A stretch of DNA of 22,283 nucleotides from Streptomyces sp. NRRL F-5123 (GTDB lineage Bacteria; Actinomycetota; Actinomycetes; Streptomycetales; Streptomycetaceae): assembly GCF_000721495.1 (NCBI RefSeq), contig NZ_JOHY01000081.1:1-22283 (forward strand), in the 5' to 3' direction. The translations under genes and the position numbers were made by a program. Numbering within the stretch: the first letter of the stretch is position 1; the number at the start of each line of letters is the position of its first letter. The notes under the pieces were generated by a model. The model saw nothing but the letters and a program-made list of their open reading frames with translations, did no database searches and was not told the DNA's origin. Of the stretch, positions 6,510 to 13,938 are shown piece by piece.

Positions 6510-7916
6510 TCACAGATGCCGGCCGAGGTCGAGGACGGCCCCGAAGACGCCGAACGCGGCGACGGCCAGCGCGATTCCGGCCGCGCCCAGCAGCGAGGCG
6601 GCGCTGGTCGGCCAGCCGGGCCGGGCCCGCTCCAGCGGACCGGACCCGCGCATCAGGTTGCGGAATCCGTAGACCAGCAGGCCCGCGGCGACCAGGCACG
6701 CCGCGCCGGGCGCCGTCCAACCGTTCCAGCCCAGGCGTCCGGCGCCGAGCACCAGCACCATGCACAGGCCCGCCCCGCCCGCGGCGCCCACCGCCACCAC
6801 CTCCGCGGCCAGCCGCCCTCCCCCGGCCCGCAACAGCAGCGCGACGCCCAGGCATGCCGCCAGCGCCACCCCGTAGCGGGACGGCGAGGCCGCCAGGGCC
6901 ACCAGCGCCGCGGCCGCGACCGCGGTGAGGAACCACGTCCACGCCACCAGCAGCGTGCGGGCCGCGGCGACCGCGACGGCCACCCGGTCCTCGCCCTCGT
7001 TCTCCGGCCCGGCCGGCCGGCGGGCCGCCTCCCGCCGGAAGACGTGGCCCACGACCCCGCTCGCGGTCTGCGCGCCGAAGGCGAGCAGCACGAACGCGCA
7101 CACGGCGGCCACGGTCGCGGCCTGGGTGCCGTCGGCGCCCACGAGGGCCAGCAGCGTACCGGCGCCCGCGACGACCGCGGCGGCGATGAGGACCGCGCAG
7201 GTCACCACGCCGAACGCGGCGACGTAGGCGATCAGCGCGCCGACCAGGGCGCCCGCGCCGAGCGCGCCCAGGACGAACCCGCCGCGGGTCAGCGCCCCGC
7301 CGGGGCCCTCCGCGCCGGGGTCCCACTCGGCCGCCGCCACGATCCCGGCGCCGAGCGCCAGCAGCGGCACCGCGGCGAGCGCGAAGGCCTCGCGCAACCG
7401 CCACGGCAGCGGCCACCGCCGCTCGCTCGCCACCCACGCCAGCGCCGGCAGTACGAGTCCTGCCGTCACGGTGAGGTCGCCGACGACCTTGTGGGCCATC
7501 CGCCCGCAGAGCAGCGACACCACCAGTACGGCCAGCAGCCAGCACATCCCCGCGGCGGCGACCGACACCACCCGGGTGCGGGCGGTCCAGCCGCGCTCCA
7601 GCACCCCCTCGGCGACCTCGGCGACCCGCTCGGCCACGTCGTGCACCACGGGCTCGTCGAACTCGTGGGCCGTCACGTCGCGCAGGTACAGCACCTGGCC
7701 GTCCACGACGCCCGCCTGCACCAGGGAGCGCTCGGGGGCGAACGGCTCCTGGGCGGCCACGGCCAGCGACCACGCGGCGGGCATCACGTCGGCCTGCGGC
7801 TGGCCGCACATCCGGACCAGGGATTCGACGTAGGTGGTGATCGGCGCGTCGGCGGGTACGGCCAGGTCGACCTGGCGCCGCTCGCCGACGACGGTGATCC
7901 GGCAGTGCTCGTCCAC
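6510..7916 (-). CDS. eccD: EccD-like type VII secretion integral membrane protein
   Basis: This encodes 468 residues from GTG 7916, with AAGGA nine bases upstream. Residues 1-85 form a ubiquitin-like YukD-type cytosolic domain (CRITVVGERRQVDLAVPADAP; then YVESLV, and DGQVLYLRD). From about residue 115 there are some eleven hydrophobic helices to the C-terminus, the usual architecture and length of EccD. In characterised ESX systems EccD forms the membrane vestibule with EccB, EccC and EccE. Here it follows the ChW-like surface-protein gene on the same strand after a 237-bp gap. No other core component is in the window, so this EccD either works with parts encoded further left or elsewhere, or belongs to a reduced system. 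Confidence 0.9.
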   Translation of the reverse strand: MDEHCRITVVGERRQVDLAVPADAPITTYVESLVRMCGQPQADVMPAAWSLAVAAQEPFAPERSLVQAGVVDGQVLYLRDVTAHEFDEPVVHDVAERVAEVAEGVLERGWTARTRVVSVAAAGMCWLLAVLVVSLLCGRMAHKVVGDLTVTAGLVLPALAWVASERRWPLPWRLREAFALAAVPLLALGAGIVAAAEWDPGAEGPGGALTRGGFVLGALGAGALVGALIAYVAAFGVVTCAVLIAAAVVAGAGTLLALVGADGTQAATVAAVCAFVLLAFGAQTASGVVGHVFRREAARRPAGPENEGEDRVAVAVAAARTLLVAWTWFLTAVAAAALVALAASPSRYGVALAACLGVALLLRAGGGRLAAEVVAVGAAGGAGLCMVLVLGAGRLGWNGWTAPGAACLVAAGLLVYGFRNLMRGSGPLERARPGWPTSAASLLGAAGIALAVAAFGVFGAVLDLGRHL

Positions 7917-8040
7917 GGGTGGATGTCCTTGGGGTTCCGCGATGGGGCTCAGGCCATTGTCGGGCGGCGGCCCGCGTGCTTCCCAGTACCCAGTTCTGGT
8001 GTCACCGCCGGCCCGGCCCGGGCCGTCCCACCGGGCGTCC

Positions 8041-8152
8041 CGCCGGCGGGACGGCGGGACGGCGGGACGGCCGGCCGGCGGGACGGCGCGGGCGTTGCGG
8101 CCCGGCGGTACGGGCGGTGCGGTCCGGCGGCGCGGACGGGCGGTACGGGCGG
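8041..8152. repeat. Short GC-rich direct repeats between surface-protein and eccD-like genes
   Basis: The 8-bp unit GCGGGACG occurs three times in a row and once more after a short break (8045-8087). The 14-mer GGCGGTACGGGCGG then occurs at 8104-8117 and 8139-8152. A 12-bp palindrome CGGCCCGGGCCG lies just before, at 8014-8025. The block is in the untranslated spacer between two minus-strand genes. It could slow transcription or vary in copy number between strains; no known element is recognised. Confidence 0.5.
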
Positions 8153-8153
8153 A

Positions 8154-9410
8154 TCACACCCTGAGCTTGACCGCTTCCATCCACGCGTCGTTGTTGTGGG
8201 TACCGGCGTAGGTGAAGCCGTATCCCTGGTTGACGTTGTCGCACAGCAGGTCGAGCCAGCCGTCGTCGCTCACGTAGCCGGACTGGCAGACCACGCTGTT
8301 CCCGCCGTTGACGTTGATCGCGAACCCCAGCATGACCCGGGCATTCTTCGCGGTGCTGCCGACGTAGTTGTCGACGCCGTCCGCGACGCTCGACCACGGG
8401 TCGGGGTAGTACCCCTCGCCGTTGGTCGAGTTGGGGTCGTGCTGGTAAGCGATGCTGGACGTGCCGTGCATCCCGGCCACGGCGATGTTCACGGCCCTGA
8501 CCGGCGCGCCGCCCACCGTGCCCGCGGCCGCGCCGTCGCAGGCGACCGCGCTCCAGCCCTTGGTCGCCGTGTAGACCCGGTAGCAGATGTGCCGCCCGCT
8601 CGGGTCCTGTACGGCCAGTCGCTGGACGTACGTCGCCGCGGTCGCCTCCGGCGTGGTCTTCTTCACCACGTACTGCTGCACCGGCGAGAGTGTGGCGGTG
8701 GGCGGCGGGCTGGCGAGCGGCGGTTGGGCGGCGTTCTTCGCCGGGTTCTTCTTCGCCTCGCTGGTCGGCGCCGCGCTCTTCGGTGTCGCGCTGGTCGCGC
8801 TCGCCGCGGGCAGCGACGGCTCGACCGCCTGGCGGGACGCTACGGGGCGGGTCGCCGCGGTGTCGGCCCGGCCCTTCTTCCCGGACGAGGTGCCGTGGCC
8901 GTGGACCTGGACGGCCACCGCCGTACCGACGCCGACCAGCAGCACCGTGACGGCGGCCAGGACGACGGTCGTCGACAGGCTCCGCCGGCGCCGGGGCTCC
9001 CCCGGGCCGTCGGCGGCGGGCGCCTCGCCCTCCGGCTCGTCCGGGCCTGCGCCCGACGGGGCGGCGCTCGGGCCGGTGGCCGAGGAGCCGGTGCCCGACG
9101 AACCGGTGGCCGTCGACGCCGCGCTCGACGAGCCGGTGCTCGTGGCGCTCGACGAGTCCGCGCTCGACGGGGCGGCCCACTGGCCGCGCCGCAGCGAGCC
9201 GCGGGCCGAGCCACGTATCGGGAGGCTCGCCCTGCCACCCGCCGAACCGCCCGCCGCGCCACTCGCCGAACCGCTGCCGGAGCCCGCCGCGGGCACCTCG
9301 TCCGGGTCCCCTTCCGACGAGGTCTCCCCGGCCGATCCGGGCACCTTCGGATCACGCAACTCCGGCTCGGCGGGGACGTCCCCCGACGGCCGTTCCGTTG
9401 TCCCACCCAT
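8154..9410 (-). CDS. Membrane-anchored protein with ChW-like extracellular repeats
   Basis: This encodes 418 residues from ATG 9410, with GGGAGGG eight bases upstream. Residues 1-139 are a Ser/Gly/Ala-rich cytosolic segment, 140-143 are RRRR, and 144-168 form one membrane helix. Residues 170-240 are an Ala/Pro/Ser/Lys linker. Residues 275-418 contain three diverged modules ending AVNIAV, MLGFAINV and MEAVKLRV. The first (YRVYTATKGW, then DGAAAGTVGG and VRAVNIAV) matches the ChW (clostridial hydrophobic repeat with conserved W) pattern; the other two are weaker. Such domains are thought to act in extracellular adhesion or assembly. The gene precedes the EccD-like gene and is divergent from the WXG100 pair, so a cell-surface accessory role in the secretion locus is plausible. 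Confidence 0.8.
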   Translation of the reverse strand: MGGTTERPSGDVPAEPELRDPKVPGSAGETSSEGDPDEVPAAGSGSGSASGAAGGSAGGRASLPIRGSARGSLRRGQWAAPSSADSSSATSTGSSSAASTATGSSGTGSSATGPSAAPSGAGPDEPEGEAPAADGPGEPRRRRSLSTTVVLAAVTVLLVGVGTAVAVQVHGHGTSSGKKGRADTAATRPVASRQAVEPSLPAASATSATPKSAAPTSEAKKNPAKNAAQPPLASPPPTATLSPVQQYVVKKTTPEATAATYVQRLAVQDPSGRHICYRVYTATKGWSAVACDGAAAGTVGGAPVRAVNIAVAGMHGTSSIAYQHDPNSTNGEGYYPDPWSSVADGVDNYVGSTAKNARVMLGFAINVNGGNSVVCQSGYVSDDGWLDLLCDNVNQGYGFTYAGTHNNDAWMEAVKLRV

Positions 9411-9758
9411 GTGCCGATCCCTCCCTCAGGCGCGGTGTTTCGCGCGTGTGCCGGCGAACCCCGTTCACCGCCGTACCGTATGCTCGCCGCTCATCGGATG
9501 CGTTTGCCCCGGCAGCAACAGACGGGGAAGCGCTGACGAACAGACCGAAAAGCGGGAGGAGTTGTACCCTAACTCCATTCGGACCCGAGGCCGTTCCACT
9601 CGTGTACGTGCGCCAACCACACGTCTGCGGCCGGTAATTACCCGCCGGAAATCCGGAACCGGTCTCCCCGCACCGACGTCGTTGGCACAGTGGCCACCGA
9701 CAACGGGCCCCGGAATGCCGGCGCACGGCATGTCGCCAACAGAACCTGGTGGTGAGCT
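9411..9758. promoter_or_regulatory. Divergent intergenic region, ChW-like gene / WXG100 pair
   Basis: This 348-bp region has no coding bias. It must carry promoters for the minus-strand surface-protein gene and the plus-strand WXG100 genes. A perfect 10-bp palindrome GGTAATTACC is at 9633-9642, followed by repeated CCGGAA/TCCGG half-sites at about 9645-9662. I could not assign -10/-35 elements with confidence. Confidence 0.5.
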
Positions 9759-10193
9759 ATGACGATTCCACTCCAACCCACGCGCGCCGAAGTGTTGCCC
9801 AATCATTACGCGAGCAGCAGACCGGACCCCGAGGGCCGCCCTTCCACGATCGTCGGGGGCGTCAACTACCACGTCACGCCCGAGTACCTGGCCCAGGCGC
9901 GCACGGACACCCTCAAGACCGCGGAGGCCATCGAGGGGCAGCTGGCCGAGCTCAAGTCCTACGTCCAGCAGGTGGAGAGCGCCTGGGACGGCATAGCCCA
10001 GGGCACGTTCGTCCGCCTGATGCAGGACTACGACATCTACGCGCGGATGCTGCACGACTCGCTGACGGACATCGCCTCGGGCCTCCAGGGAACGTACGCC
10101 AACTACATCAATTCCGAGGCGCAGAACATCAACAACCTCCACGCCCTCGGCGAGGACCTCCCCACCCCGCCCACCGGCACGAACTTCGACTAG
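9759..10193 (+). CDS. WXG100-type secreted protein (EsxB-like) with N-terminal extension
   Basis: This encodes 144 residues. After a 35-residue Pro/Arg-rich N-terminal extension, residues 38-125 form the two-helix WXG100 hairpin with Trp76-Asp77-Gly78 at the turn. Tyr116 and Glu120 form YxxxE near the C-terminus, matching the T7SS secretion motif, and the last 15 residues are flexible. WXG100 proteins are exported as folded heterodimers; the partner is most likely the gene starting 10 bases after the stop. At 144 residues it is longer than the usual ~100, mainly because of the extension. The ATG at 9759 has only a weak GGTGG-type site before it, so a slightly later start cannot be excluded. 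The two genes are surely co-transcribed. Confidence 0.88.
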   Translation: MTIPLQPTRAEVLPNHYASSRPDPEGRPSTIVGGVNYHVTPEYLAQARTDTLKTAEAIEGQLAELKSYVQQVESAWDGIAQGTFVRLMQDYDIYARMLHDSLTDIASGLQGTYANYINSEAQNINNLHALGEDLPTPPTGTNFD

Positions 10194-10203
10194 AGGAGCC
10201 CAG

Positions 10204-10527
10204 ATGGCCGACCCGGCCTCCATCGCCGGTGCCCGGATCAGGGTCGACGAATCCCTGAGCATGGCCGGCGCCACCATCAACGGGATGGCCGCGGCCATCG
10301 CCGACGAGCTGGCAGCCCTCAAGGGCCGCCTCATGCCGCTCCAGGAGGAGTGGCTCCACAGCGCCGCGTCCACGTACTACCAGGACATGATGAACGAGTG
10401 GGACCTCGCCGCGGACGGACTGTTCGGCCCGAACGGCGTACTGGGCCGAATCGCCCACGCGATGGACGTCAACTGGGGCAACTACTCGGAGGCCGAGTGG
10501 TCCAACGTCAGCACCTGGAAGCACTGA
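10204..10527 (+). CDS. WXG100-type partner protein (EsxA-like), WLH variant
   Basis: This encodes 107 residues with GAGGAG five bases before the ATG. Two long helices (about 14-48 and 53-88) surround a turn where the typical W-x-G is Trp50-Leu51-His52, followed by the conserved-looking SAASTYYQ. Near the C-terminus Tyr94 and Glu98 form YxxxE, so both members of the pair carry a tail motif, whereas in well-studied ESX dimers usually only one does. It starts 10 bases after the preceding WXG100 gene, consistent with an obligate heterodimer. The family call rests on size, hairpin pattern and pairing; the missing Gly lowers certainty a little. Confidence 0.85.
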   Translation: MADPASIAGARIRVDESLSMAGATINGMAAAIADELAALKGRLMPLQEEWLHSAASTYYQDMMNEWDLAADGLFGPNGVLGRIAHAMDVNWGNYSEAEWSNVSTWKH

Positions 10528-10615
10528 CGGGCCCACTCACCGGCGGCGACCGCAACGGCGTCGGGCGGCTCCCGCCACTGCCCGTCGCGGTCCCGCCGGG
10601 TACGCGGCGAAGCCG

Positions 10616-10634
10616 GGGACCGCGGGGCGGTCCC
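10616..10634 (+). terminator. Candidate hairpin terminator after the WXG100 pair
   Basis: GGGACCG and CGGTCCC form a perfect 7-bp stem with a 5-base loop, about 90 bases after the WXG100 stop and before the lipoprotein gene. No U-tract follows, which is common for GC-rich actinobacterial terminators. The position fits separation of the secretion genes from the next unit. Confidence 0.4.
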
Positions 10635-10766
10635 GTGTCCCCCGATGGAGCTACCTGATCTGTCAACCCTGGGGTGCAGCGCCGCACCCACGGTCTCTTG
10701 TTGACTCACTGCCTGTCAGCACGGCAACCGGCGGCCCGGGCCACCGACCTGCAGGAAGGCAACACC

Positions 10767-12362
10767 ATGACAAGCAGGCGCAGTCACGTCACGTCAGGTT
10801 CGTCGCGAGGGCGCCGGTTCGCCTCCGCCCTGGTGGTGTCGGCAATGGCCGGAACCGCGCTCGCCGCATGCGGCGGGAACGCCAAGGACACGCTCCGGTC
10901 CCCGGCCACCGCGCACACCCCGGGCGGCGCCGCGATCACCTGGGGCAAGTGCCCCACGCCGGCCGAAGGGGCGAACCGCAACCCTGCCATGACCTGCGGG
11001 ACGCTGAAGGTCCCGCTGAACTACAACGACCCCGACGGCAGGAAGATCGACGTGGCGGTGTCCCGGTTGGCCACCTCCGACCCCGGGAAGCGACACGGCG
11101 ACTTGCTGCTGAACCCGGGCGGACCGGCCCTGGGCGGTCTCGACATGCCTACGACGATGGCGTCCACTCTGCCGAAGCCCGTACTGGACGGCTACGACCT
11201 GATCGGCTTCGACCCCCGCGGCGTCGAGCACAGCACGCCGCAGAGCTGCGGCCTGAGCGACCCCAGCGTGGCCGGTCTCTTCCCCTACCCCGCCGCCGAC
11301 GGCTCGATCGCCGGGAACGTCACCCTCGCCAGGGCCGACGCCAAGAAGTGCGCCGACACCGCAGGGGACGACCTGAGGTACTTCACCACCGCAAACACCG
11401 CTCGCGACATGGACCGCATCCGCGAGGCACTCGGCGAGCGGACGATCTCCTACTGGGGCCAGTCCTACGGCACCTACCTCGGCGCCGTCTACAGGTCGCT
11501 CTTCCCGAGCCGAACCGACCGGATGGTCCTGGAAGGCAACGTCGACCCCACCAAGGTGTGGGAGGACGAGGTGGCGGACACCTGGGGCAAAGGCATGGCC
11601 GACCGGTTCCCCGACGCGGCCGCCGTCGCCGCGGCACAGAACAGCACCCTCAGGCTGGGGAGCAGCGTCCGCCAGGTGACCCGGACCTACCTCGCCCTGG
11701 CCGACCGGCTCGACCGCGAGCCCGCGGCCCTGCCCGGCGCGTCGCTGTCCTTGGACGGCTCGCTGCTGCGGAACATCACCTACGGCATGCTGCTGCACAA
11801 CGAGACCATTCCGGCGTTGGTCCGGTTCTGGAAGAGCGCCGCAGACCTGGCCGGCGGCAGCCTCACGACCGCCGACAGCGCGGTCCTCGAGCAGGTCCTC
11901 GCCGACTCCCCGACAACGCCGGGCGTGACCGCGGACAACCAGGCCACCATGTTCCTCGCTCTCACCTGCGGCGACGCCGAATGGCCGCACGACATCGCCG
12001 GCTACGCGACCCGCACCGCCGCCGACCGCGAGGCCTATCCCCTCACGGCCGGAATGCCCGGCAACATCTGGGTGTGCGCCTACTGGAAGAAGCCGGCGGA
12101 AGCACCCGTCACCGTGACCGACACCGGTTCGCGCAACACCCTCGTCCTCCAGAACCGCCGCGACAACGCCACTCCGTGGGAGGGCGCCGTCGGGCTGCAC
12201 GAAGTCCTCGCCCACAGCTCCGTCCTGGTCGGCGTCGACAACGGCGGGCACTACGTCTACAACGAGGGCTCGCCCTGCGCCGACAAGGCCACCGTTGGCT
12301 TCCTGACCACCGGCAAGCTGCCGGCCAGGGATGTCTACTGCACCGACGTCAAGAAGAAGTGA
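10767..12362 (+). CDS. Secreted lipoprotein peptidase, tripeptidyl-aminopeptidase-like alpha/beta hydrolase (S33)
   Basis: This encodes 531 residues from ATG 10767, with AGGAAGG seven bases upstream. The Arg-rich N-terminus and hydrophobic segment end in a lipobox LAAC (Cys35), so it is a lipoprotein anchored outside the membrane. The alpha/beta-hydrolase triad is visible: Ser233 in GQSYG, Asp466 in NRRDNATPW and His495 in GGHYVY. The C-terminal end (ADKATVGFLTTGKLP) is the TAP-like domain typical of Streptomyces SlpD/SlpE and Tap enzymes, which release N-terminal tripeptides from peptides and proteins. The length fits the family. It appears monocistronic: a hairpin precedes it and a decayed region follows. 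An upstream in-frame extension has no start signal. Confidence 0.9.
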   Translation: MTSRRSHVTSGSSRGRRFASALVVSAMAGTALAACGGNAKDTLRSPATAHTPGGAAITWGKCPTPAEGANRNPAMTCGTLKVPLNYNDPDGRKIDVAVSRLATSDPGKRHGDLLLNPGGPALGGLDMPTTMASTLPKPVLDGYDLIGFDPRGVEHSTPQSCGLSDPSVAGLFPYPAADGSIAGNVTLARADAKKCADTAGDDLRYFTTANTARDMDRIREALGERTISYWGQSYGTYLGAVYRSLFPSRTDRMVLEGNVDPTKVWEDEVADTWGKGMADRFPDAAAVAAAQNSTLRLGSSVRQVTRTYLALADRLDREPAALPGASLSLDGSLLRNITYGMLLHNETIPALVRFWKSAADLAGGSLTTADSAVLEQVLADSPTTPGVTADNQATMFLALTCGDAEWPHDIAGYATRTAADREAYPLTAGMPGNIWVCAYWKKPAEAPVTVTDTGSRNTLVLQNRRDNATPWEGAVGLHEVLAHSSVLVGVDNGGHYVYNEGSPCADKATVGFLTTGKLPARDVYCTDVKKK

Positions 12363-12919
12363 CCGCATTGCGCGCGCTCCCACTCCGGAGGGCCGCCGGC
12401 TGCCGCCCGGTCGGGCGCCGTCGGCGGCGCAGCGGCGCGCCGACTCCACCTCGTCCTGCCCACCCACCTGCACGGCAGTGGCTTCCCGCACGGGGTCGTG
12501 GCTGCGGCGCGGCTTCCGTGGATGGTATCCACGCTCTCGCCGCGTCCGACAGAGCGGCCGTCCGGGGGCGTGCCGGGATGTGGTGCGCGTCCCAGTAGTC
12601 GGGGATGGAGCGGGGTGAGCGCAGCACGGTGTCACGAGCGAGGTCGTCGAGGCGGACGGCGGCGCGGCGGGCGAAGGGGTGGCGGGCCGAGACGGCGAGC
12701 GCGTGGGGCTCACGGACGAGCACCGGTCCGACGGTCAGGTCCGGCTCCTCGACCGGCCGGGAGCACAGGTGCTGGCCTGGCGCGGCCACGGCCGGCCCGC
12801 CCCCCGGCTGTTCCTTGCGGGGTCTCACGAGAGCAGTGACCGGCGCCCCCGCGACGCGGTGCCGGTGCCGTCGACGCGGGACGCGGGCCCCGCGAGCGCC
12901 GGCATGTCCTCGAGTCCTC
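12363..12919. other. Gene-poor region with decayed regulator
   Basis: No intact gene is supported between the lipoprotein stop and the DinB-like stop. The minus strand holds a recognisable LysR fragment (listed separately). Bases 12363-12560 and 12770-12919 show GC-rich sequence without consistent coding bias. Confidence 0.5.
12568..12759 (-). pseudogene. Remnant of a LysR-family regulator substrate-binding domain
   Basis: Reading the minus strand from 12759, about 64 residues follow the LysR effector-domain pattern: RPVEEPDLTVGPVLVREP, then LAVSARHPFARRAAVRLDDL and TVLRSPRSIPDYWD. The helix-turn-helix part is missing upstream, where the DinB-like gene ends. Downstream the frame continues into Arg/Pro-rich nonsense, so both ends are lost. 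It looks like a relic of a gene disrupted by deletion or rearrangement. A distant relative, the intact LysR at 20215-21180, is in the same window but is not an obvious recent copy. Confidence 0.55.
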
Positions 12920-13417
12920 TCAGGGGACGATCAAGTGCTGCTTCCCGTCGATGAGTTCGCGCACGACGTCCAGATGGCCCGCGTGGGCGGCGGTCTCGGT
13001 GATCACGTGCAGGACGACCTCGCGCAGGTTGTCGTATCGCCGGCCGCCGAAGAAGTCCGGCCACCAGGCCGGGGGCGCGTTCAGATCGGCGCCGGCCAGG
13101 AAGACGTCCGCAAGCTCGGCCTCCCGGCGGTAGAGGGCGAAGACGTCCTCGGCGGTCTTCTCCTGGGCGGGCTGCCACGCGCTCTCCCCGGCGCCCAGGA
13201 TCTCGTCAATTGCCGTTTCCTGTCCCGCCGCGATCGCGCGGAACCAGAACTTCTCGTCGTCCAGGGCAAGATGGTGCACCAACCCGAGGCACGTCCACCC
13301 CGACGGCAGCACCGGGCGCCGCAGCGCCTCTTCGTCGAGGCCTTCCAGGATGCTCAGGACATGCGTGCGCTTGCTGTTCAGGACATTCAGCAGCGTGGTG
13401 AGTTCAGTGTCAGCCAT
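12920..13417 (-). CDS. DinB-like / DUF664 family protein
   Basis: This encodes 165 residues from ATG 13417. It has the four-helix DinB-like layout with the metal-site pattern of this family: HH at 48-49 (GLVHHLALDDEKFWFR) and HxxxExxxHxGHxD at 137-150. Trp41, Trp58 and Trp81 are in usual places. Members include mycothiol-dependent enzymes and many proteins of unknown role; nothing here decides the substrate. No clear ribosome-binding site precedes ATG 13417. In-frame ATGs lie 12 and about 30 bases upstream, so the start may differ by a few residues. It stands alone, divergent from the carboxylate-amine ligase gene. Confidence 0.85.
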   Translation of the reverse strand: MADTELTTLLNVLNSKRTHVLSILEGLDEEALRRPVLPSGWTCLGLVHHLALDDEKFWFRAIAAGQETAIDEILGAGESAWQPAQEKTAEDVFALYRREAELADVFLAGADLNAPPAWWPDFFGGRRYDNLREVVLHVITETAAHAGHLDVVRELIDGKQHLIVP

Positions 13418-13938
13418 GGGCCGGAACATACCCGGCCCCGCTGACATCCGACCCGCGGTCCCACCGCGCGTGACACCGTGGCCCACGTCCACCGAGACCT
13501 GGCCGATGCTGCGCCGCGCATGACGGAACTCACCCTGGAGGCTCGGCTGGTGGACACCGTGGATCTGCGGCTGTGGCTCCTTCGAGCCACAGGCGCAGCA
13601 TGCGCGCACGCGGTGCGGGGCAGCGGTGACGGCAGGGATCATTCGGCAGCACCCGTGCCGGCAGCGGCGGCGGCCTCCCGCGGGGAAGACCGGATGCCGT
13701 TCACGCCGCGGGCACAAGCAGGGCCGGAGAGCCGATCCGCGGGCCACGGAGTTCTTCGAGGCCGCAGCGACGAGCGCCCCTGCGCTCCGGAGTGGCCGCC
13801 GGGGTGGTCGTGCCCGACGTACCGGATCCCGAAGGAAAGACCGTCCGCGTCGCGATCGAAGGCCGACCCCCGAACCCGGTCCGCGCACGGCAGGGGTGGC
13901 GTGGCTCTGCCGTCCGGGTTCGGGGGTAGCCGAACCTC
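13418..13938. other. Divergent intergenic region with a hairpin and no supported gene
   Basis: This 521-bp region lies between the DinB-like and ligase genes. Several frames are open on both strands but none has a start with a ribosome-binding site or a recognisable motif. A hairpin is at 13571-13592. A short frame at about 13792-13929 (containing VVVPDVPDPEGKTVRVAIEG) has coding-like bias and may be a gene remnant. Promoters for both flanking genes should be here. Confidence 0.45.
13571..13592. repeat. Perfect 9-bp inverted repeat with 4-base loop
   Basis: CTGTGGCTC and GAGCCACAG flank a CTTC loop, giving a very stable hairpin. It is in the divergent gap, about 155 bases upstream of the DinB-like start. 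It may be an operator, an old terminator of a lost gene, or an RNA structure. Confidence 0.5.

Noticed and set aside
4953..9536. A 1527-codon plus-strand open frame
   Set aside because: It crosses three recognised genes in other frames and is Arg/Gly/Pro-rich nonsense, typical of GC-rich shadow frames.
10794..12713. A 639-codon minus-strand frame opposite the lipoprotein gene
   Set aside because: No motif or start signal, and the plus strand has a lipobox and a full catalytic triad.
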